A stretch of DNA of 64,000 nucleotides from Achromobacter xylosoxidans (lineage in GTDB: Bacteria; Pseudomonadota; Gammaproteobacteria; Burkholderiales; Burkholderiaceae_B): NCBI RefSeq assembly GCF_002192695.1, contig NZ_MTLG01000125.1, positions 62,001 to 126,000 of the forward strand, read 5' to 3'. Position 1 is the stretch's first letter, and every line of letters starts with the position of its first letter. Below the pieces are notes generated by a model that saw only the letters and a list, made by a program, of their open reading frames with translations, had not been told where the DNA came from and did no database searches. The position numbers and the translations under genes are program-made. Shown one piece after another: positions 8,653-16,540 of the stretch.

Positions 8653-8968
8653 CTCGTGTTCTCGGGAAACGCCCGCGCCGATGATAGCCCCTGCCTATGG
8701 CATGGACAAGAATGGTGTTGAACGCAGTGCAGCAGAGACTGTCACGCCATGGTCATCATGCAAGAAATGGAAAGGATGGAATTCCATGCTGCGGGTTCTC
8801 AGGAACGCGGCCGCTCCCTACTATGCATACACCGACAGACGAGATGTACGGGCCCTCCCAGCGGCGCCCCGCCACGCTCTCACCGGTGCAGGCCAGGATG
8901 GTTTGCCAGCTACACCGAATTCTTCGCCGCCGCCCTACTTGATAGTTTTTCTTAAAGAGAGTCCCGCC
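8653..8968. promoter_or_regulatory. Divergent control region with palindrome ATGGAATTCCAT
   Basis: This 316-bp stretch without a supported gene lies between the LysR gene and the cysteine hydrolase gene. It contains a perfect 12-bp palindrome, ATGGAATTCCAT, at 8776-8787, and a purine-rich ribosome-binding site (AAAGAGAG) just before the hydrolase ATG. An open frame reaches into the region upstream of the hydrolase start, but its translation is not family-like there. The palindrome is a candidate LysR site. Confidence 0.45.
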
Positions 8969-9655
8969 ATGTCCGCCAACAAATACCTCGAAGTCCTGAC
9001 TCCGCAGAACAGCCAGATCATCTTCATCGACCAGCAGCCGCAGATGGCGTTCGGCGTGCAATCCATCGACCGTCAGACCCTGAAGAACAATGTGGTGGGC
9101 CTGGCCAAGGCGGCGCGCGCCTTCAACATCCCGACCACCATCACCACCGTCGAAACCGACAGCTTCTCCGGCAACACCTACCCCGAACTGCTGGCCGTGT
9201 TCCCCGAGCACAAGATCCTGGAGCGCACCTCCATGAACTCCTGGGACGACCAGAACGTGCGCGACGCGCTGGCCGCCAATGGCCGCAAGAAGGTCATCGT
9301 TGCCGGTCTCTGGACCGAGGTCTGCAACACCACCTTCGCGCTGTGCGCCATGCTGGAAGGCGAGTACGAAATCTATATGGTGGCCGATGCTTCGGGCGGC
9401 ACCTCGGTGGACGCGCACAAGTACGCCATGGACCGCATGGTGCAGGCTGGCGCCGTGCCCATGACGTGGTTGCAGGTGATGCTGGAATGGCAGCGCGACT
9501 GGGCCCGCAAGGAAACCTATGACGCCGTCACCGGCATCGTCAAGGAGCACTCCGGCGCCTACGGCATGGGCATCGACTACGCGGTCACCCACGTGCACAA
9601 GCTCGCGGAGCGTGTGCAGCACGGCGAGCGCATCGGCCCCAACCCCGCCAAGTAA
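8969..9655 (+). CDS. Isochorismatase-family cysteine hydrolase (YcaC-like)
   Basis: This 228-residue protein has the family triad: D21 in IIFIDQQPQM, a lysine (probably K82 in EHKILERTSMNSW) and the nucleophile C119 in GLWTEVCNTTFA. Family members cleave amides or vinyl ethers such as nicotinamide and isochorismate. YcaC-type members have no firmly assigned substrate. The ATG was chosen because a good ribosome-binding site precedes it and the conserved domain starts there. It leads the cluster of MFS, pirin, XapX, amidohydrolase and DoxX genes. A stem-loop follows its stop codon. Confidence 0.87.
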   Translation: MSANKYLEVLTPQNSQIIFIDQQPQMAFGVQSIDRQTLKNNVVGLAKAARAFNIPTTITTVETDSFSGNTYPELLAVFPEHKILERTSMNSWDDQNVRDALAANGRKKVIVAGLWTEVCNTTFALCAMLEGEYEIYMVADASGGTSVDAHKYAMDRMVQAGAVPMTWLQVMLEWQRDWARKETYDAVTGIVKEHSGAYGMGIDYAVTHVHKLAERVQHGERIGPNPAK

Positions 9656-9662
9656 ACCGCAA

Positions 9663-9711
9663 GCCGGATCGTCCAGACAGCGTCTGGCCGGTCCGGCGCC
9701 TTGCTTTTTGA
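9663..9711 (+). terminator. Stem-loop with T-run after the cysteine hydrolase gene
   Basis: Nested inverted repeats, GCCGGA/TCCGGC outside and CCAGAC/GTCTGG inside, are followed about 10 nt later by CTTTTTG. This is an imperfect intrinsic terminator. It would reduce read-through into the MFS gene 60 bp downstream and give the hydrolase its own higher transcript level. Confidence 0.5.
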
Positions 9712-9772
9712 ACACGGCGGGCGGCGGGACTTGCGGGTCCGAACGCCGCCTGGCGCGATCCAGGAGAGTCCC

Positions 9773-11365
9773 ATGCCAGACCAGAAGAATCCCGCCGCGC
9801 GCGGCACCTTCGCGCCCTTGCGCCAGTCCGTGTTCGCCGTGCTGTGGGCCGCGACCGTGCTGGGCAACGTCGGCAGCTTCATGCGGGACGTGGCCAGCTC
9901 CTGGCTGGTGACCGATCTGTCGGCCAGTCCGACCGCGGTGGCGCTGATCCAGACGGCCGCGACCTTGCCCATCTTCCTGCTGGCGATTCCCGCCGGCGTG
10001 CTTTCCGACATCCTGGACCGGCGCCGCTTCCTGATCTTCGTGCAGCTGCTGCTTGCCTCGGTCAGCGGCACGCTGTTGCTGCTGTCGCATTTCGGCGCGC
10101 TGACGGTCGACTACCTGATTGCCCTGACCTTTGTCGGCGGCATCGGCGCGGCCTTGATGGGGCCGACCTGGCAATCCATCGTCCCCGAACTCGTGCCGCG
10201 CGAAGAACTCAAGGGCGCGGTTGCGCTCAACTCGCTGGGCATCAACATCGCGCGCGCCATCGGTCCGGCAGCGGGCGGGCTGATCCTGGCCAGCTTCGGC
10301 GCCGCGGTCACCTATGGGTTGGACGTGCTGAGCTACGTGTTCGTCATCGCCGCGCTGCTGTGGTGGAAGCGTCCCGTGGCCGCCGATAGCGCGCTGTCGG
10401 AGAACTTCTTCGGCGCGTTCCGCGCCGGCCTGCGCTACACGCGGGCCAGCAAGGAGCTGCACCGCGTGCTGCTGCGCGCAGCAGCCTTCTTCCTGTTCGC
10501 CAGCGCCGTCTGGGCCTTGCTGCCGCTGGTGGCGCGGCAGATGCTGGGCGGCTCCTCGGGCTTTTACGGCGTGCTGCTGGGCGCGGTGGGCGCGGGAGCC
10601 ATCATCGGCGCCCTGCTGCTGCCCAGGATTGGCGCCCGCCTGGATGCCGACGGGCTGGTGCTGTTGGCGTCGGTGGCCAGCGCGGCGGTGATGGCCGTGC
10701 TGGTGTTCGCGCCGCCCCAATGGCTGGCCGTGCTGATGCTGGTGGTGCTGGGCATGGGCTGGATCACCGCGCTCACCACGTTCAACGGCGTGGCCCAGGC
10801 CGTGCTGCCCAACTGGGTGCGCGGCCGCGGGCTGGCGGTGTACCTGATGGTGTTCAACGGCGCGATGGCGGCCGGCAGCCTGGGCTGGGGCCTGGTCGCG
10901 CGCGAGATCGGCGTGCCCTACGCGCTGGCGGTAAGCGCCGCCGGCCTGGTCGTGGTGGCGTTGCTGTTTCATCGTGCCCGGTTGCCGGTCGGCGAAGCGG
11001 ATTTGCAGGCGTCGAATCACTGGCCCGAACCGCTGGTCGCCGAACCGGTGGCCCACGATCGCGGGCCGGTGCTGGTGCAGGTCGAGTACCGCATCCGCCA
11101 GGAAGACCGCCCCGCCTTTCTCGACGCGATGAAGCGCCTGTCGCAAGAGCGCCTGCGTGACGGCGCCTATGCCTGGGGCGTCGTCGAGCACACCAGCGAT
11201 CCGCAGCGGGTGGTCGAATGGTTCTTCGTGGAATCCTGGGCCGAACATCTGCGCCAGCATCATCGCGTGTCCCATGCCGATGCCGACCTGCAAGCGGAAG
11301 CATTGCGCTTTCACATGGGGCCGGACAAGCCCGAAGTGCATCACTTCCTGGCCCTGAAGCACTGA
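9773..11365 (+). CDS. MFS transporter, MFS_3/transmembrane secretion effector type
   Basis: This 530-residue major facilitator has about 12 membrane segments in residues 15-415, with motif-A-like SDILDRRRFL near residue 85. After the membrane part comes a soluble tail of about 100 residues (VLVQVEYRIRQEDRPAFLDAMKRLSQ...). This length and the dimeric alpha/beta-barrel-like tail match the Transmembrane secretion effector (MFS_3) family, which includes EntS-like exporters. The start has a clear CAGGAGAG ribosome-binding site. The cargo is unknown. The context suggests export linked to amide or phenolic metabolism, which is inference. Confidence 0.85.
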   Translation: MPDQKNPAARGTFAPLRQSVFAVLWAATVLGNVGSFMRDVASSWLVTDLSASPTAVALIQTAATLPIFLLAIPAGVLSDILDRRRFLIFVQLLLASVSGTLLLLSHFGALTVDYLIALTFVGGIGAALMGPTWQSIVPELVPREELKGAVALNSLGINIARAIGPAAGGLILASFGAAVTYGLDVLSYVFVIAALLWWKRPVAADSALSENFFGAFRAGLRYTRASKELHRVLLRAAAFFLFASAVWALLPLVARQMLGGSSGFYGVLLGAVGAGAIIGALLLPRIGARLDADGLVLLASVASAAVMAVLVFAPPQWLAVLMLVVLGMGWITALTTFNGVAQAVLPNWVRGRGLAVYLMVFNGAMAAGSLGWGLVAREIGVPYALAVSAAGLVVVALLFHRARLPVGEADLQASNHWPEPLVAEPVAHDRGPVLVQVEYRIRQEDRPAFLDAMKRLSQERLRDGAYAWGVVEHTSDPQRVVEWFFVESWAEHLRQHHRVSHADADLQAEALRFHMGPDKPEVHHFLALKH

Positions 11366-11388
11366 CCGGCCGCATCGGGAGCAAGTCC

Positions 11389-11454
11389 ATGAATCTCGCC
11401 CAGCATGCCGCCATGATCGGCGGCAGTCCAACCACGCAGGCGCGCCATGATTGA
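11389..11454 (+). CDS. Possible 21-residue leader ORF coupled to the pirin gene
   Basis: A short frame beginning MNLAQHAAMIGG has a fair ribosome-binding site (GGGAG, 8 nt upstream). It ends at a TGA that overlaps the first codons of the pirin gene (ATGATTGA). The pirin ATG has only a weak site of its own, so translation through this small ORF could couple into pirin. No family is recognised, and it may be fortuitous. Confidence 0.3.
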   Translation: MNLAQHAAMIGGSPTTQARHD

Positions 11455-12151
11455 GCGCCGTCCGCTCGCGAGCCTGGGCCATGAACGGCGCGGCTGGCTC
11501 GATGCCAAGCATCATTTTTCCTTCGCCGCGTACCAGGACCCCGCGCGCATGAGCTGGGGCGCGCTGCGTGCGTGGAACGACGAAACCATTGCGCCGGGCG
11601 CGGGCTTTCCGCCATCGCTGCATGCGGACGTGGAAATCATCACCTGCGTGCGCGAAGGCGCGCTCACCCATGAAGACGATCTGGGCAATCGCGGACGCAC
11701 CAGCGCCGGCGAAGTGCAGGTCGTGAGCGCGGGTAGCGGGGTGACGCATGCCGAATTCAATATGGAAGGCGGACCCGCGCATGTATTTCAGATCTGGATA
11801 GAACCCGACCGCCGCGGCGCGCCGCCCAGCTGGGGCCGGAAGTCCTTTACCCGCGAAGCCTGCAAGGGGCGCTTCATCACGCTGGCCAGCGGCATCGACG
11901 GCGACGACGACGCGCTGCCCATCCGCAGCGACGCGCGCGTGCTTGCGGTGGCGCTGAAGGCAGGCGAAGCCGCGACCTACCGTTTCGCGCGCGGCCGCCG
12001 CCGCGGCTATCTGGTTGCCTTCAAGGGCAGATTGCAAGTCAACGGCGTGGAGATCGGCTCGGGCGACGGCGCCGCGATCCGCGACGAAACCGATGTGCGC
12101 CTCATGGCCCTGGACGACGCCGAAGTCCTCCTGGCCGATACGCACGCATGA
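11447..12151 (+). CDS. Pirin-family protein (YhhW-like bicupin)
   Basis: This 234-residue double-cupin protein is similar in layout to E. coli YhhW, a quercetin 2,3-dioxygenase in vitro. The N-terminal cupin has LHADVEIITCVREGALTHEDDLGN and SGVTHAEFN. YhhW and pirins usually bind metal with four residues from HxH and HxE motifs. Here the first His of HxH is Ser (SLH), while the other His and the HAE pair are kept. Metal binding may therefore be altered. The gene sits between an exporter gene and XapX in the same orientation. Confidence 0.88.
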   Translation: MIERRPLASLGHERRGWLDAKHHFSFAAYQDPARMSWGALRAWNDETIAPGAGFPPSLHADVEIITCVREGALTHEDDLGNRGRTSAGEVQVVSAGSGVTHAEFNMEGGPAHVFQIWIEPDRRGAPPSWGRKSFTREACKGRFITLASGIDGDDDALPIRSDARVLAVALKAGEAATYRFARGRRRGYLVAFKGRLQVNGVEIGSGDGAAIRDETDVRLMALDDAEVLLADTHA

Positions 12152-12192
12152 GCGGCGCGCGCTCATAACCTCTACACAACGCGAGGACGCAC

Positions 12193-12456
12193 ATGAAGAT
12201 CTATCTGCTTTCCCTGGGCGCCGGACTGCTGGTCGGCGTGGTTTACAGCCTCTTGCAGGTCCGCTCGCCCGCCCCGCCGCTGGTGGCGCTAATTGGCCTG
12301 CTGGGCATATTGGTCGGCGAGCAGGTCATCCCGGTGGGCAGGCAGCTGCTCAACGGAACCGCTTTCGCCGCCGCCTGCGACAAGGAAAAGGCCGTCAGCC
12401 ACGTGCTGGGGCAATTGCCTGGCCGCCATCAGGCCCAAGACAAGGACCACGGCTGA
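12193..12456 (+). CDS. XapX domain small membrane protein
   Basis: This 87-residue protein matches the XapX (DUF1427) domain through residue 50: MKIYLLSLGAGLLVGVVYSL, then SPAPPLVALIGLLGILVGEQ. It has two hydrophobic segments and a polar C-terminal tail. The biochemical function of the family is unknown. It commonly occurs next to pirin, isochorismatase-type hydrolase and amidohydrolase genes, as here. Confidence 0.88.
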   Translation: MKIYLLSLGAGLLVGVVYSLLQVRSPAPPLVALIGLLGILVGEQVIPVGRQLLNGTAFAAACDKEKAVSHVLGQLPGRHQAQDKDHG

Positions 12457-12485
12457 GCCGGTTCCCGCATCCAAGGAGATATTGC

Positions 12486-14471
12486 ATGCCTACACGCCGC
12501 GATCTCATCGGTGTAGCTTCCGCCCTGGCGCTCAACGGTATGTTGGGACGCCCCGCCATCGCCAGTTCCAAAGGAGACTCCAACATGTCCAACGCCACGC
12601 CGGACGTCATTTTCCACAATGGCCGCATCACCACGCTGGACCGCAGCAAGCCACAGGCCAGCGCCGTCGCGATCAAGAACGGACGGTTCGTGGCCGTCGG
12701 TTCCGATGCCGAAGTCATGGCGCTTGCCGGCGCCGGCACGCGGGTCATCGATATGAAGCGCCGCGCGGCCCTGCCGGGCCTGTTCGACAACCACACCCAC
12801 GTGGTGCGCGGCGGCCTGAACTACAACATGGAGCTGCGCTGGGACGGCGTGCGCTCGCTGGCCGACGCCATGGCCATGTTGAAGCGCCAGGTCGCGATCA
12901 CGCCCGCGCCGCAATGGGTGCGCGTGGTGGGCGGCTTTACCGAGCATCAGTTCGCCGAGAAGCGCCTGCCCACGATCGAAGAGATAAACGCCATTGCGCC
13001 CGACACGCCGGTGTTCATCCTGCATCTGTATGACCGCGCGCTGCTCAACGGCGCTGCGCTGCGCGCGGTGGGCTATACCAAGACCACGCCCAATCCGCCA
13101 GGCGGCGAGATCATGCGCGACGCCCAGGGCAATCCCACGGGGCTGCTGCTGGCCAAGCCCAACGCGACCATCCTGTACGCCACGCTGGCCAAGGGCCCCA
13201 AGCTGCCCTTCGACTACCAGGTCAATTCCACGCGCCACTTCATGCGCGAGCTGAACCGCTTGGGCGTGACCGGCGTGATCGATGCGGGCGGCGGCTTCCA
13301 GAACTATCCGGACGACTACGCCGTCATCCAGAAGCTGGCCGATGAAAACCAGATGACGGTGCGCCTGGCCTACAACCTTTTCACGCAAAAACCCAAGCAG
13401 GAAAAGGAAGACTTCCTCAACTGGACGTCGAGCGTGAAGTACAAGCAGGGCAGCGATTACTTCCGCCACAATGGCGCGGGTGAAATGCTGGTGTTCTCGG
13501 CGGCCGACTTCGAGGACTTCCGCGTCGAGCGTCCGGACATGCCGCCCGAGATGGAGGGCGAGCTGGAGGAGGTCGTGCGCGTGCTGGTGCAGAACAAGTG
13601 GCCGTGGCGCTTGCACGCCACCTACGACGAGACCATCTCGCGCGCCCTGGACGTGTTCGAGAAGGTGCATCGCGACACGCCGCTGACCGGGCTGAACTGG
13701 TTCTTCGACCACGCCGAAACCATCTCCGACAAATCGATCGACCGCATCGCGGCGCTGGGCGGGGGCATCGCCGTTCAGCACCGCATGGCCTACCAGGGCG
13801 AGTACTTCATCGAACGCTACGGCGCGAAGGCCGCCGAAGCCACGCCGCCTGTCGCCAAGATCCTGCAGCGCGGCGTGAAGGTCTCGGCCGGCACCGATGC
13901 GACTCGTGTCGCCTCGTACAACCCCTGGGTGTCCTTGTCCTGGATGGTCACCGGCAAGACCGTGGGCGGCACCCGCCTCTACCCTGCGCGCAACTGCCTG
14001 GACCGCGAGACCGCGCTGCGCATGTGGACCGAGAACGTGGCCTGGTTCTCCAACGAGGAAGGCAAGCGCGGCCGCATCGAACCCGGCCAGCTGGCCGACT
14101 TCATCGTGCCGGACAAGGACTACTTCAGCTGCACGGAGGACGAGATCTCCTTCCTGACCTCGGACCTGACCGTGGTGGGCGGGCGCGTGGTCTACGGCGC
14201 GGGCGAGTTCGCGCCGCTGGACGACAACCCGCTGCCGCCCGCCATGCCCGACTGGTCGCCTACCCGACTGTTCGGCGGCTATGGCGCCTGGGGCGATCCT
14301 GACGGCGCCGGCCGCAATTCGCTGGGCTATCGCAACATGGCGGCCTGCGCGTGCGCCAGTTCCTGCGGCTTGCATGGACACGACCATGCCCGCGCCTGGG
14401 CGTCGAATGCGCCCAGCTCGGATCTGCAGGGCTTTTTCGGCGCGCTGGGCTGCTCTTGCTGGGCCGTCTGA
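12486..14471 (+). CDS. Exported metal-dependent amidohydrolase (YtcJ-like, amidohydrolase family 3)
   Basis: This 661-residue protein starts with a Tat-type signal (TRRDLIGVASALALNGML, about residues 3-28). The amidohydrolase barrel carries metal ligands in FDNHTHVVRGG, a histidine in WFFDHAETIS and an aspartate in SAGTDATRVASYNPW. Family 3 members include YtcJ and N-substituted formamide deformylase-like enzymes. It probably hydrolyses an amide in the periplasm. The C-terminal 40 residues are Cys/His-rich (ACACASSCGLHGHDH), which is unusual and could bind metal. AAGGAG precedes the start. An inner ATG further on (MSNATPDVIF) would give a cytoplasmic form. Confidence 0.85.
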   Translation: MPTRRDLIGVASALALNGMLGRPAIASSKGDSNMSNATPDVIFHNGRITTLDRSKPQASAVAIKNGRFVAVGSDAEVMALAGAGTRVIDMKRRAALPGLFDNHTHVVRGGLNYNMELRWDGVRSLADAMAMLKRQVAITPAPQWVRVVGGFTEHQFAEKRLPTIEEINAIAPDTPVFILHLYDRALLNGAALRAVGYTKTTPNPPGGEIMRDAQGNPTGLLLAKPNATILYATLAKGPKLPFDYQVNSTRHFMRELNRLGVTGVIDAGGGFQNYPDDYAVIQKLADENQMTVRLAYNLFTQKPKQEKEDFLNWTSSVKYKQGSDYFRHNGAGEMLVFSAADFEDFRVERPDMPPEMEGELEEVVRVLVQNKWPWRLHATYDETISRALDVFEKVHRDTPLTGLNWFFDHAETISDKSIDRIAALGGGIAVQHRMAYQGEYFIERYGAKAAEATPPVAKILQRGVKVSAGTDATRVASYNPWVSLSWMVTGKTVGGTRLYPARNCLDRETALRMWTENVAWFSNEEGKRGRIEPGQLADFIVPDKDYFSCTEDEISFLTSDLTVVGGRVVYGAGEFAPLDDNPLPPAMPDWSPTRLFGGYGAWGDPDGAGRNSLGYRNMAACACASSCGLHGHDHARAWASNAPSSDLQGFFGALGCSCWAV

Positions 14472-14482
14472 GGAGGCTGGCC

Positions 14483-14944
14483 ATGAATGCTACTTTCCAA
14501 TGGGAACGGCGGCTGGCCGGCCTGGCCCGCCCGCTGTTCGGTGCGTCGGCGGTCCGGTTCCTGGCCTATCTGGGGTTGTGCGCCGCCTACCTGCAGGGCG
14601 GGCTGGTGAAGCTCTTCGACTTTCCCGGCGCGGTGCGCGAAATGGCGCATTTCGGGCTGTCGCCCGAGCCCTTGTTCGCGGCGCTGGTGATTGCGCTGGA
14701 ACTGGTCGCTTCCCTTATGATCCTGACGGGCCGGCTGCGTTGGCTGGGCGCGCTGGCATTGGCGGCCTTCACGCTGGTGGCGACCGGCATTGCGTTGCGC
14801 TTCTGGGAGATGCCGCTGGGGCAGGAACGCTTCATGGCCGCCAACTCGTTCTTCGAGCACCTGGGGCTGGCCGGCGGGTTGCTGCTGGTGGCTTGGCTGG
14901 ATTTGCGCGAATCGAAGTCGGGCGGCGCGGCATCAGGTTGTTGA
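14483..14944 (+). CDS. DoxX-family membrane protein
   Basis: This 153-residue protein has four predicted membrane helices and the DoxX-type first segment (CAAYLQGGLVKLFDFPGAVREMAHFGL). DoxX/DoxD proteins are small quinone-interacting or redox-linked membrane proteins of loosely defined role. AGGAGG lies at an ideal distance from the ATG, only 11 bp after the amidohydrolase stop. It ends the cluster and converges on the following minus-strand gene. Confidence 0.85.
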   Translation: MNATFQWERRLAGLARPLFGASAVRFLAYLGLCAAYLQGGLVKLFDFPGAVREMAHFGLSPEPLFAALVIALELVASLMILTGRLRWLGALALAAFTLVATGIALRFWEMPLGQERFMAANSFFEHLGLAGGLLLVAWLDLRESKSGGAASGC

Positions 14945-14961
14945 GAGGTGCCAGGCTTGCA

Positions 14962-16191
14962 TCAGGGGTGATCAGACGCCTGCTTGCCGGCGTTGCGCGA
15001 ACAATCCCGGTACTTGGCGCGGGCCGCGTCGGTCGCGATCCGGTCGCGGTCCTGGCGCGCGGCCAGCACTTCCGTCTGCAGCGCCTCGCGGCAGGCTTGA
15101 AGTTTCGCGTTGCGCTCGTCCTCGCGGGCCTTGCGTGCATCCAATTTCTGGCGTGCCGCGGCGTTTCTGTCTTGAATCGCCTGCGCTTCGATGGGATCCA
15201 GGGGAATCGAATTTCTTTGTGCGCGAGCGTCGCGAGCCATTTCGGGCGTGATGACCGCCTTGATTGGCGAGGCCTCGATGGCGCGCGCCTGCTTGTCGTC
15301 CGGCGGACACTGATCGACCGCATGGTCTTTCAGCCGGGCAAGGCCGCCGGGATTCATCGCAAGCAGGCTGGCGATGTCCTGCGGCGGTCGGCCCTGCCAG
15401 AAATAGAAAAGTGACGTCTCTTCCTTGCGGCCCGCGTACATGCAGCGCAGGATATGATTTTCAGGCTTGCCGACCCGATGATCGAATCCCCGCATCATCG
15501 GCGTTTCGCCAAAGAACAGGCGCGCGGGTATCACGCTGCCGGGCTCGATCAGTTTGCGGGCCGCGCCGCTGTGCTGAGCTTCCCAGTCGTCGTACTCGGC
15601 CTGATCCCGCAGGCGCCGGTAGGTTTCGTACTCTTTCAGGCTGCCGCTGCTGGCCAGGGCGGCAGCAGTCTTGATCGGATCCGGGGTCATTCCAAGCCCG
15701 GCCCCGACGCTGAAGCCCACGGCGGAAGTCCAGCTGTTGAAGGCCTGTCTGGCGCTGGGCGGAATGCCGCCGTCGAGCGGGCGGCCATTGTTTCCGAGCG
15801 TCATGAGACTGGCCAAGCGCTGGGCCTGGTCCCCGCCGGCACTGATGCGCGGCCACGCAATCATCAGGTCCTTCTGGAACAGCAACTCGCCGAACTTGTC
15901 GCCGGCCGCGGCGCGATCCGTGGGGGCGGCGGCGAAGTATGCGCGCCGCGCTTCCCCGACCCGCGCCTCGAACTGCGCCATCTGCTGGCGCAGTTCGGCG
16001 TAGCCTTCGACGGCACGCTGGACATTCAGGGCCAAATAGTCGCGGGCCGAGGGCTGGCCGATCCAGATGACATCCTGTCCGAAAGCGCTGGCGGCCGCCA
16101 GCATGCCAATCAGGATCAGGAGCCAGCGCGGCCGGCGCCAGACCCTCGGATCCGCTGTCCTGCAGACATATGCAGGTTCAGGATGGTGCAT
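14962..16191 (-). CDS. Uncharacterised exported protein with charged C-terminal region
   Basis: I do not recognise this 409-residue protein. It starts with a polar stretch and then a hydrophobic segment (WLLILIGMLAAASAFGQD, about residues 27-44) that looks like a signal peptide or anchor. The middle has paired cysteines and aromatic-rich segments. The last 100 residues are Ala/Arg/Glu/Lys-rich and probably helical or coiled coil (DRNAAARQKLDARKAREDER). A frame extends further upstream, but the residues there have no protein-like character. The gene is monocistronic between DoxX and the divergent ABC operon. Confidence 0.65.
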   Translation of the reverse strand: MHHPEPAYVCRTADPRVWRRPRWLLILIGMLAAASAFGQDVIWIGQPSARDYLALNVQRAVEGYAELRQQMAQFEARVGEARRAYFAAAPTDRAAAGDKFGELLFQKDLMIAWPRISAGGDQAQRLASLMTLGNNGRPLDGGIPPSARQAFNSWTSAVGFSVGAGLGMTPDPIKTAAALASSGSLKEYETYRRLRDQAEYDDWEAQHSGAARKLIEPGSVIPARLFFGETPMMRGFDHRVGKPENHILRCMYAGRKEETSLFYFWQGRPPQDIASLLAMNPGGLARLKDHAVDQCPPDDKQARAIEASPIKAVITPEMARDARAQRNSIPLDPIEAQAIQDRNAAARQKLDARKAREDERNAKLQACREALQTEVLAARQDRDRIATDAARAKYRDCSRNAGKQASDHP

Positions 16192-16540
16192 GGGCAAGCT
16201 CTCCGGATGTAGTCCGGCGCAGGGTGTCCGGATAGCAGATGCAGCCATTCTTGGCGGTGGAGTGCGAAAAACTATAGGCGAACGGCTAAGTGGCGTCTGT
16301 CCTCTCTTTGGATGGCATGACGGTGCGCAGGCCATGCATATGGCCAGATCCGAACCCGATGGCTGACAGCGCGTAGTTCGCCGCATCCGGCGAAAGCGCT
16401 AGGGAAAATACCCATATCCGCTATCTCTTCGTTGCCGGAAAATCGCAAAAATTGTTCAACAATCCTGGCGCGAAAATACCTCAAGGTATAGGGCAGACCC
16501 AATCTGGCCGCGGCTTTCAGGGCGTTCCATAGGGGAAAGC
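16192..16540. promoter_or_regulatory. Divergent intergenic region upstream of the ABC/amidase operon
   Basis: These 349 bp lie between the exported unknown protein and the binding-protein gene. The right half is notably AT-richer than its surroundings. It contains the 13-bp palindrome at 16451-16463, described separately. No open frame here looks like a protein. GGGGAAAGC lies before the binding-protein ATG. Confidence 0.5.
16451..16463. promoter_or_regulatory. Palindromic operator ATTGTTCAACAAT (copy 1)
   Basis: This perfect 13-bp dyad (ATTGTT-C-AACAAT) lies 77 bp upstream of the binding-protein ATG. The identical sequence in opposite reading occurs at 22332-22344 upstream of the DUF1989 gene. 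Its form (TTGT...ACAA) is the type bound by FCD-class GntR dimers, and such a regulator is encoded between the two sites. Confidence 0.75.

Noticed and set aside
8756-12166. A very long open frame on the minus strand (over 1100 codons)
   Set aside because: It is opposite the cysteine hydrolase, MFS and pirin genes, and its translation is rich in His, Gln, Arg and Gly without any family motif. Long antisense frames are expected in GC-rich DNA.
12429-14387. Long minus-strand open frame opposite the amidohydrolase
   Set aside because: The plus-strand amidohydrolase has clear motifs and a ribosome-binding site; the antisense translation has none.
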